Below, piece after piece: positions 1 to 4,027 of a DNA stretch of 6,125 nt (the stretch's first letter is position 1; the number at the start of each line of letters is the position of its first letter). The notes beneath the pieces are model-generated. The model made no database searches. It was given only the letters and a program-made list of their open reading frames with translations, and was not told where the DNA came from. The DNA lies in NCBI GenBank assembly GCA_949935685.1, contig CATLGN010000110.1, forward strand, positions 1-6,125. The letters are read 5' to 3'. The position numbers and the translations under genes were made by a program. Source of the DNA: an uncultured Lachnospiraceae bacterium. Its GTDB lineage: Bacteria > Bacillota > Clostridia > Lachnospirales > Lachnospiraceae.

Positions 1-145
1 GGTTATTGAGGAAGAAACCGGCATTATCGCGGTAAACCCAGGGAGTCTTTCCTACCCGAGACAGGCGGGACGCCGGCCGTCTTACGCATGGATGGAGCTG
101 GATCAGGAAGGAAAAGCGCATTTTTCGCTACACTTTGTGGAATAG
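1..145 (+). CDS. YfcE/MJ0936-type metallophosphoesterase, C-terminal end
   Basis: Only the last 47 codons are in the window (first complete codon at 2, TAG at 143-145). The peptide contains VNPGSLSYPRQ followed by GRRPSYAWMELD, then a hydrophobic ending HFSLHFVE. The NPGS...PR...PSYA block is typical of the C-terminus of YfcE/MJ0936 phosphodiesterases. These are soluble proteins with a calcineurin-like fold that hydrolyse phosphodiester model substrates using bound divalent metals; their physiological substrate is usually unknown. The metal-binding N-terminal motifs lie outside the window and cannot be checked. No classical terminator follows the stop. A palindromic mobile element begins about 20 bp downstream and may end the transcript. 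The family call rests on a short tail and is moderately secure. Confidence 0.75.
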   Translation, partial: VIEEETGIIAVNPGSLSYPRQAGRRPSYAWMELDQEGKAHFSLHFVE

Positions 146-166
146 CGGCATATCCCAATTATTGGA

Positions 167-558
167 CGTATGAATGAATCAATTGTGAACATTTCGTATA
201 CTGAGATGGACAGAAACGGAAAAGTCCGTAATGCCGTATGTTTTCGGCAGGTGTACAGCATTCCGGCTGCATACCTTGCGAAGGGGATTAGCGGTTCTTA
301 CCGCTGCGCCACAGCCCGCAATTTTCGGACACGGATGTCCGAAAAAGTCCGATTTGCGCCTGGATGGCGCATAGAGGACGGTTGCACGCCTGTCGCTATC
401 TGTTGCCGCGGCAGTTAGAACCGCTTATGCCTGTAGCCCGGTGTACAGCCGGAATGCTGTACACCTGACGAAAAACCAAATCTCGTCGGGACTTTTTCCG
501 TTTCTGTCCTTTCGGACATGTTATGTTTACAATTGATTCATTCATGCGTTTGTCGTGG
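167..558 (-). mobile_element. MITE-like palindromic element, copy 1 (about 392 bp)
   Basis: A long imperfect palindrome with no credible gene. Arms at 170-192 and 523-545 are inverted copies with one mismatch in 23. A second arm pair, 208-227 and 489-509, is inverted with one extra A. A third pair, 241-269 and 446-474, matches at 28 of 29. Inside are perfect hairpins at 322-345 (10-bp stem, loop CGGA), 290-305 and 440-465 (10-bp stem). The direct repeat ATTATTGGA/ATTATTGGA flanks the element (158-166 and, with one end mismatch, 559-567; ATTATTGG is identical), which looks like a target duplication. The right end reads ...GCGTTTGTCGTGG. The left end lacks the matching outer 9-10 bases, so it is slightly eroded. 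Strand is given by the shared core, which runs opposite to copy 2. It is non-autonomous: no transposase is visible. The -35 box of the tRNA promoter starts 18 bp beyond its right end. Confidence 0.75.
341..443 (-). repeat. Conserved 103-nt core of palindromic element, copy 1
   Basis: Read on the minus strand, this segment aligns without gaps to 3644-3746 of copy 2, with 86 of 103 positions identical by hand count. It includes the shared blocks GGCATAAGCGGTTCTAA, CAGGCGTGCAA and CCTCTATGCGCC. A small hairpin, TGCGCC/GGCGCA with a 5-nt loop, lies at 355-371; its stem is unchanged between copies while the loop differs (ATCCA versus GTCCG on the core strand). Stem conservation with loop variation hints at RNA or DNA structure, though two copies are too few for a covariation test. 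Confidence 0.65.
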
Positions 559-576
559 ATTATTGGAAAAAAACGG

Positions 577-605
577 TTGACATGCGAAATGTGTTATTAT
601 ATAAT
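577..605 (+). promoter_or_regulatory. Consensus sigma-A promoter of the tRNA cluster (P1)
   Basis: TTGACA at 577-582 and TATAAT at 600-605 are separated by exactly 17 bp, a perfect match to the housekeeping consensus. An A-rich stretch (567-573) just upstream could act as an UP element. The start site is expected near 611-613, about 55 bases before tRNA-Pro. The downstream edge of the -10 box is part of a 12-bp inverted repeat (603-614 with 632-643). Confidence 0.9.
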
Positions 606-643
606 ACAATATGCGTCGCGGAAAAGGCGCGGCATATTGTATT
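603..643 (+). promoter_or_regulatory. Perfect 12-bp inverted repeat over the P1 start site
   Basis: AATACAATATGC at 603-614 is perfectly inverted as GCATATTGTATT at 632-643. An inner CGCG/CGCG pair (617-620 and 628-631) extends the symmetry. The left arm overlaps the end of the -10 box and the expected start site. Most of it would therefore not be transcribed, so this looks more like a DNA operator than an RNA hairpin. No regulator is identified, and the role is inferred. Confidence 0.4.
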
Positions 644-665
644 GCTTGTGGTGATCACAGGAAAA

Positions 666-740
666 CGGGGTGTGGCTCAGCTTGGCTAGAGCGCCTGGTT
701 TGGGACCAGGAGGTCGCAGGTTCGAATCCTGTCACCCCGA
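666..740 (+). tRNA. tRNA-Pro(TGG)
   Basis: First gene of the cluster. The acceptor arms CGGGGTG and CACCCCG (733-739) pair fully, with discriminator A740. The anticodon arm is CCTGG-TTTGGGA-CCAGG with anticodon TGG at 701-703, reading CCA and, by wobble, other proline codons. The T arm GCAGG-TTCGAAT-CCTGT is intact. The 3' CCA is not encoded and must be added by CCA-adding enzyme, as for every tRNA in this window. Confidence 0.97.
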
Positions 741-748
741 GCGGATAT

Positions 749-819
749 GCGGGTGTAGTTCAATGGTAGAACACCAGCCTTCCAAGCTGGATACGTGGGT
801 TCGATTCCCATCACCCGCT
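749..819 (+). tRNA. tRNA-Gly(TCC)
   Basis: Acceptor arms GCGGGTG and CACCCGC (812-818) pair, with the usual bacterial glycine discriminator U (T819). The anticodon arm is CCAGC-CTTCCAA-GCTGG with TCC at 781-783. The 71-nt length with a short D loop is typical for glycine. It starts 8 bases after tRNA-Pro, so the two are surely co-transcribed. The short T run after it (828-832) is preceded only by weak CACC/GGTG pairing and is not a convincing terminator. Confidence 0.97.
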
Positions 820-837
820 TACCGGTGTTTTTCAGGA

Positions 838-866
838 TTGACAAGCCCTGCCCGGTATGATATTAT
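838..866 (+). promoter_or_regulatory. Internal promoter before tRNA-Arg (P2)
   Basis: TTGACA at 838-843 and TATTAT at 861-866 are spaced by 17 bp: a perfect -35 and a one-mismatch -10. The predicted start near 872-874 lies about 20 bases before tRNA-Arg. The cluster therefore seems to be two overlapping units, Pro-Gly(-downstream) from P1 and Arg-onwards from P2. Confidence 0.75.
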
Positions 867-894
867 AGGTGTCGTGTCAGGCAGATTTTATTAT

Positions 895-968
<74 letters not shown>

Positions 969-970
969 TG

Positions 971-1006
971 AAAAAGCATATCGACGATAAGTCGGTATTG
1001 CTTTTT
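971..1006 (+). terminator. Terminator-like hairpin between tRNA-Arg and tRNA-His
   Basis: AAAAAGCA (971-978) pairs with TGCTTTTT (999-1006). An inner 7-bp stem, 979-985 with 991-997, has a GATAA loop and one bulged T at 998. The 3' arm ends in five Ts, as in an intrinsic terminator, but sits between two tRNA genes with no new promoter after it. It could be a partial terminator that lowers output of the last three tRNAs, or a processing signal. Confidence 0.5.
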
Positions 1007-1008
1007 AT

Positions 1009-1083
1009 GGTGGGTATAGCGCAGTTGGTTAGCGCGCCAGATTGTGGCTCTGGAGGCCAAGGGTTCGAATCCCTTTATCCACC
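1009..1083 (+). tRNA. tRNA-His(GTG)
   Basis: A canonical histidine tRNA. Acceptor arms GTGGGTA (1010-1016) and TATCCAC (1076-1082) pair, and the histidine identity pair is present: an extra G-1 at 1009 opposite discriminator C1083. The anticodon arm is CCAGA-TTGTGGC-TCTGG with GTG at 1044-1046. Its clear G-1:C73 signature is what makes the following gene, with the same anticodon but no such signature, unusual. Confidence 0.97.
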
Positions 1084-1108
1084 CTGATACAGGAGTGAAT
1101 CGTCATAA

Positions 1109-1180
1109 TGGGCTATCGCCAAGCGGTAAGGCACAGGACTGTGACTCCTGCATTCGCTGGTTCGAATCCAGCTAGCCCAG
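1109..1180 (+). tRNA. tRNA with glutamine-type body and GTG (His) anticodon
   Basis: Acceptor arms TGGGCTA (1109-1115) and TAGCCCA (1173-1179) pair perfectly, with discriminator G1180. The D region GCCAAGCGGTAAGGC, anticodon stem CAGGA/TCCTG (1134-1138, 1146-1150) and T arm GCTGG-TTCGAAT-CCAGC are intact. From memory, this body closely matches Bacillus-type tRNA-Gln(TTG), including the U1-A72 pair and G73 used for glutamine identity. The loop, however, is CTGTGAC, giving anticodon GTG at 1141-1143 where TTG is expected: a single T to G change at position 34. It lacks the G-1:C73 pair HisRS needs (A1108 at -1, G at 73). Its location after tRNA-His and before tRNA-Lys also fits a glutamine slot. 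Automatic callers would label it His. What it is charged with cannot be told from sequence; G34 would change how GlnRS or GluRS sees it. A base-calling error must be excluded. Confidence 0.85.
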
Positions 1181-1195
1181 GTTATTTTATAGTAG

Positions 1196-1268
1196 GGGAC
1201 ACTAGCTCAGGCGGTAGAGCACTTGACTTTTAATCAAGTTGTCGGGGGTTCGAATCCCCCGTGTCTCA
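1196..1268 (+). tRNA. tRNA-Lys(TTT)
   Basis: Acceptor arms GGGACAC and GTGTCTC (1261-1267) pair with one G-T, with discriminator A1268. The anticodon arm is CTTGA-CTTTTAA-TCAAG with TTT at 1229-1231. The D arm and T arm (GGGGG-TTCGAAT-CCCCC) are intact. It is the last tRNA of the cluster and is followed within 10 bases by a terminator. Confidence 0.97.
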
Positions 1269-1274
1269 GGAAGG

Positions 1275-1328
1275 AAAAACACTCACAAATCCAGCGGAAA
1301 TATGGATTTGCGGGCGTTTTTCTTTTTT
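1275..1328 (+). terminator. Intrinsic terminator of the tRNA cluster
   Basis: CAAATCCA (1286-1293) pairs perfectly with TGGATTTG (1303-1310). The stem can extend outward through C1284-G1312, C1282-G1314, C1280-G1316 and AAAAA (1275-1279) with TTTTT (1317-1321), interrupted by two A-C mismatches and one T-G pair. A T-rich tract follows to 1328. The mismatches suggest termination may be incomplete, which matters because no other promoter is visible for the genes that follow. Confidence 0.75.
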
Positions 1329-1359
1329 GGAACGGACAAATGGGAGGCGGAGGGCATAT

Positions 1360-1944
1360 ATGGAGAGACGGCAGCGGTATTTTGACGAGGCGTTAGCGGA
1401 TTTTGTACACGATGCGGCAAGCGGCGGCGCCATCCGGCATTTGGTCGATCTGGGATATTCTCTCGAACAGATGATGCAGTCGCTCTCTTACCCGACGCCC
1501 AGAGAGCGGGTGCGCAGTACGGCATATCGCTATATGCTGGAGTCCGGTTTGCTGCTGCAGGAGCTGCCAAAGACATTTCACACTGTGCGGGTGCCGGTTT
1601 GCGATCGGGACAGGCTGTATGCCTGCCTGCAGGAAAACATAAGAAAAAACGGGGAGCGGGAAATCTATTTTGCCTGTCCGTTCGGCACCTGGGCGCCTCA
1701 GGGCGATACGACCGGACAGGAGGAACAGATACGGGAGCGGCTTGCCTGTCTGAACGGGCGGGAGCGGGACTATATTATGGGGATTTCCTGGGAGAACAGG
1801 ATGATGTATCACCGATTGAACAGCCGTATGCGGGAGATTGGCAGGAAGCTGATTCTCTGTCCCGGAGCCGGTTACGCGTATTATTTCCTGGGCACCGGTG
1901 TATGTCTGGAAGGAGTAAAGGGGGAAAAGGCCGGCGTCGTCTGA
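1360..1944 (+). CDS. Unrecognised 194-residue protein
   Basis: I do not recognise this family. The ATG at 1360 is chosen because GGAGG (1343-1347) and a second purine run, GGAGGG (1349-1354), lie just upstream; the open frame extends back to 1261, but only through tRNA-Lys and the terminator. The protein is soluble-looking, with no membrane segment or signal peptide. Residues 1-66 look helical (FDEALADFVHDAASGG, then LGYSLEQMMQSL and RVRSTAYRYMLESGLLL), loosely like a helix-turn-helix or bundle region. A central part with EIYFACPFGTWAP (101-113) follows, then a charged helix (121-162) and a glycine-rich end, LILCPGAGYAYYFLGTG (164-180). Six cysteines are scattered without a metal-binding pattern. 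It is first in a close-packed block with the Cys-pair protein and the MATE gene. It is probably a lineage-specific conserved gene rather than a random frame, given its good ribosome site and tight spacing. Confidence 0.75.
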   Translation: MERRQRYFDEALADFVHDAASGGAIRHLVDLGYSLEQMMQSLSYPTPRERVRSTAYRYMLESGLLLQELPKTFHTVRVPVCDRDRLYACLQENIRKNGEREIYFACPFGTWAPQGDTTGQEEQIRERLACLNGRERDYIMGISWENRMMYHRLNSRMREIGRKLILCPGAGYAYYFLGTGVCLEGVKGEKAGVV

Positions 1945-1959
1945 CGTGGGTGTCGGTTT

Positions 1960-2151
1960 ATGAAAAAGAGGACAAAACAGGGTGGGTGCGAAAGTTGCCT
2001 GTATTATGAATATGATGAAGAATATGAATGCTATACGTGTCAGATGGATCTGGATGAGGATGAAATGGCGCATTTTCTGCTGGAAAAGCATTTTGCCTGT
2101 CCGTATTATCGATTCGGAGACGAGTATACCGTGGTGAGAAAGCAGATATAG
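1960..2151 (+). CDS. Small Cys-pair protein, DUF6472-like
   Basis: A 63-residue acidic protein with cysteines at 10, 13, 24, 27 and 47: two CxxC pairs (CESC and CYTC) and a later HFACPYY. This resembles a small zinc ribbon. The pattern CxxC...YDEEYECYxC...DLDEDEM...CPYYRFGDEYxVVRKQ fits, from memory, the DUF6472 type of small proteins in Clostridia; function unknown, and the family number should be checked. The DLDEDEM run and the acidic start of the second half are striking for so short a protein. It starts 15 bases after the preceding stop with only a weak ribosome site, so translation may be coupled to the gene before. It lies in the same reading frame as that gene, separated by one TGA and five sense codons. 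The MATE gene begins 20 bases after it. Confidence 0.8.
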   Translation: MKKRTKQGGCESCLYYEYDEEYECYTCQMDLDEDEMAHFLLEKHFACPYYRFGDEYTVVRKQI

Positions 2152-2171
2152 GAAAGGTACGGTGATGAAAA

Positions 2172-3524
2172 ATGGAAACGACGGAAAATAAGATGGGAGT
2201 GATGCCGGTCAACAGGCTGCTGATCGGTATGTCGCTGCCGATGATGGTATCGATGCTTGTGCAGGCGCTCTATAATGTCGTGGACAGTGTCTTTGTGGCA
2301 AAGGTAAATGAAGCGGCGCTGACGGCCGTATCGCTGGCGTTTCCGGTGCAGAATCTGATGATTGCGATTGCGGTTGGAACCGGTGTGGGTGTGAATGCGC
2401 TGCTGTCGAAATCTCTGGGAGAGAAAAATTTTGAGCGGGTAAACAGCACGGCGGATAACGCGGTATTTCTGGCTGTTGTGAGCTATGCGGTTATGCTTTT
2501 GATCGGTATATTTGGAATCGGCCCGTTTTACCGCAGCCAGACAGATGATGTGCAGATTGTCGGCTATGGGATCGCCTATGCCAGAATATGCTGTTGTTGT
2601 TCGTTCGGCGTATTTTTGCAGGTGACAATGGAGCGTTTGCTGCAGTCCACCGGGCGGACCTTTTATACGATGATTATTCAGGGGACGGGCGCCGTTATCA
2701 ATATTATTCTGGACCCGATTCTGATCTTCGGCCTGTATGGATTTCCCCGGATGGAAGCGGCGGGAGCGGCGGCCGCCACAGTGGCGGGACAGATCATCGC
2801 CTCGATTCTGGCCGTGATTCTGAACCAGAAGGTGAACCGGGAAGTCAGGCTGCAGAGGAAGGGGTTTCGCCCTGACAGGCGGATTATCGCGCAGATTTAC
2901 CGAGTGGGCGTGCCTTCGATTATCATGCAGTCGATCGCTTCCGTTATGACATACGGCATGAATCTGATTCTGATGGCCTTTACCTCTACGGCGACGGCCG
3001 TCTTTGGCATTTATTTCAAGCTGCAGAGTTTTATCTTTATGCCCGTATTCGGATTGAACAACGGAATGATTCCGATTATCGCCTATAATTACGGCGCGGA
3101 CCGCAAAGAGCGCGTAATGCGTACCATTCGGTACAGCGTGTTGTATGCGATGGGGATTATGGCGGTCGGGACGTTGATTTTCCATGTATTTCCGGGTGAG
3201 CTGCTGATTATGTTTGAGGCATCTGAGACAATGATGCAGATCGGTGTGCCGGCGCTGCGCATTATCAGTGTGAGCTTTATCATTGCCGGTTACTGTATCG
3301 TATGCGGCAGTGTATTTCAGGCGCTTGGAAACGGGATGTACAGTCTGATGGTGTCCGTCGCAAGACAGTTGTTTGTGCTGTTGCCTGTGGCGTTTCTGCT
3401 GTCCCGGCTGGGCAATGTCAATTATGTTTGGTGGGCCTTTCCGATTGCCGAGATCGCTTCGTTGGTTATGTCGACGGTATTTCTCGTGCGGATTTATAAA
3501 AAGGTAATTGCGGCGCTGCATTGA
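2172..3524 (+). CDS. MATE family multidrug/toxin exporter
   Basis: A 450-residue integral membrane protein, the normal length for MATE transporters, which expel cationic drugs or metabolites in exchange for Na+ or H+. About 12 hydrophobic segments fall in two similar halves (roughly 12-190 and 235-440). Recognisable family features are the start PVNRLLIGMSLPMMVSMLVQ, ALYNVVDSVFVAKV near residue 35-48, GTGVGVNALLSKSLGEKN near 71-88, VINIILDPILIFG near 178-190, and in the second half GLNNGMIPIIAYNYGA near 300. A run of four cysteines (ICCCCS, about 139-144) in a membrane segment is unusual. The ATG at 2172 is preceded by GGTGAT (2161-2166), a good match to the 16S tail. The substrate cannot be inferred. 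The gene ends at TGA 3522-3524, which lies inside the left direct repeat of the second palindromic element, so that insertion landed exactly at the stop codon without changing the protein. Confidence 0.92.
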   Translation: METTENKMGVMPVNRLLIGMSLPMMVSMLVQALYNVVDSVFVAKVNEAALTAVSLAFPVQNLMIAIAVGTGVGVNALLSKSLGEKNFERVNSTADNAVFLAVVSYAVMLLIGIFGIGPFYRSQTDDVQIVGYGIAYARICCCCSFGVFLQVTMERLLQSTGRTFYTMIIQGTGAVINIILDPILIFGLYGFPRMEAAGAAAATVAGQIIASILAVILNQKVNREVRLQRKGFRPDRRIIAQIYRVGVPSIIMQSIASVMTYGMNLILMAFTSTATAVFGIYFKLQSFIFMPVFGLNNGMIPIIAYNYGADRKERVMRTIRYSVLYAMGIMAVGTLIFHVFPGELLIMFEASETMMQIGVPALRIISVSFIIAGYCIVCGSVFQALGNGMYSLMVSVARQLFVLLPVAFLLSRLGNVNYVWWAFPIAEIASLVMSTVFLVRIYKKVIAALH

Positions 3525-3529
3525 GAGAG

Positions 3530-3807
3530 CACGACAAATGCATGAATAAACAGGCTGTGAACATTTACAGACTGAACCGGACAGAAACGAAAAAGCCGTG
3601 ACAGGATCATGGCGTTCCGACAGAAGCGTACATCCTGTCGATGCACCGGGCTGCGGGCATAAGCGGTTCTAAGCGTTGCGGCAGCAGATGCAGGCAGGCG
3701 TGCAATCGGCCTCTATGCGCCGTCCGGGCGCAGGTCGGACTTTTTCCGTCTCTATCCCGCTTAGTTTACGAAACGTTCACAATCCGTTCATTCATGCGTT
3801 TGTCGTG
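3530..3807 (+). mobile_element. MITE-like palindromic element, copy 2 (278 bp)
   Basis: The ends are inverted repeats: CACGACAAATGCATGAAT at 3530-3547 against ATTCATGCGTTTGTCGTG at 3790-3807, with similarity continuing to about 37 bp (roughly 31 of 37 matching). An inner arm, GGACAGAAACGAAAAAG, is inverted near 3736-3757. The flanks ATTGAGAGAG (3520-3529) and ATTGAGAAGG (3808-3817) match at 8 of 10, suggesting an aged target duplication. No protein is encoded. It shares its end sequence and a 103-nt core with copy 1 but lacks about 110 bp of internal sequence present there. The -35 of the tRNA-Leu promoter starts 16 bp beyond its right end. The mobilising transposase is not in the window. Confidence 0.75.
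3644..3746 (+). repeat. Conserved 103-nt core of palindromic element, copy 2
   Basis: Gap-free match to the reverse complement of 341-443. It begins CACCGGGCT and ends TCGGACTTTTTC. The hairpin TGCGCC-GTCCG-GGCGCA at 3716-3732 keeps its stem relative to copy 1 while the loop changes. Most differences from copy 1 are transitions. This core is the part to use for finding further copies. Confidence 0.65.
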
Positions 3808-3823
3808 ATTGAGAAGGGGTCTC

Positions 3824-3851
3824 TTGACAAATGCGAAAATGAATATATAAT
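3824..3851 (+). promoter_or_regulatory. Promoter of tRNA-Leu (P3)
   Basis: TTGACA at 3824-3829 and TATAAT at 3846-3851 are spaced by 16 bp. The start is expected near 3857-3859. The 25-nt leader can form TTGACA...TGTCAA (3859-3864 with 3872-3877) or ACTGTT...AACAGT (3855-3860 with 3867-3872), mutually exclusive small hairpins that may guide 5' processing. Confidence 0.88.
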
Positions 3852-3883
3852 GGTACTGTTGACAAAAACAGTGTCAATGGCAG

Positions 3884-3963
3884 GCGGATATGGCGGAATT
3901 GGCAGACGCGCCAGATTTAGGTTCTGGTGGGAAACCGTGCAGGTTCAAGTCCTGTTATCCGCA
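3884..3963 (+). tRNA. tRNA-Leu(TAG)
   Basis: Acceptor arms GCGGATA and TATCCGC (3956-3962) pair, with the leucine discriminator A3963. The anticodon arm is CCAGA-TTTAGGT-TCTGG with TAG at 3918-3920, reading CUA and other CUN codons. It is a class II tRNA, but its variable region (TGGGAAACCGT, 3928-3938) is compact, with only a short GG/CC stem, giving 80 nt in all. The T arm GCAGG-TTCAAGT-CCTGT is intact. It is a single-gene unit with its own promoter and terminator. Confidence 0.96.
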
Positions 3964-3964
3964 T

Positions 3965-4011
3965 AAAACAGCGCAGACCGGATGGTTATAATTCCGGTCT
4001 GCGCTGTTTTT
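3965..4011. terminator. Bidirectional terminator between tRNA-Leu and the kinase gene
   Basis: An 18-bp perfect stem, 3965-3982 with 3993-4010, core ACAGCGCAGACCGGA, and a 10-nt loop. Its arms begin with AAAA and end with TTTT plus one more T, so it works as an intrinsic terminator on both strands. It lies directly after tRNA-Leu and 17 bases beyond the stop of the convergent kinase gene. Confidence 0.93.
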
Positions 4012-4027
4012 GCGCACGGTTTCGGTT

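Noticed and set aside
170..418. 82-codon frame inside the first palindromic element
   Set aside because: It starts in the terminal repeat, runs through hairpins, has no ribosome site and is not preserved in the second copy.
146..576. T-box or riboswitch leader in the gap before the tRNA cluster
   Set aside because: The region is a symmetric inverted-repeat element with flanking direct repeats, recurs before tRNA-Leu, and has no T-box motif or downstream coding gene to control.
1109..1180. Second ordinary tRNA-His gene
   Set aside because: The anticodon alone suggests His, but G-1:C73 is missing and the body is glutamine-type, so a plain His label would hide the anomaly.
2106..3521. 471-codon open frame antisense to the MATE gene
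   Set aside because: The product is rich in His, Arg, Gln and Asn with no domain and no ribosome site; it mirrors the biased codons of the real gene on the other strand.
3859..3882. Second -35 box (TTGACA 3859-3864) before tRNA-Leu
   Set aside because: No -10 box lies at proper distance; the hexamer is part of a leader hairpin with TGTCAA.
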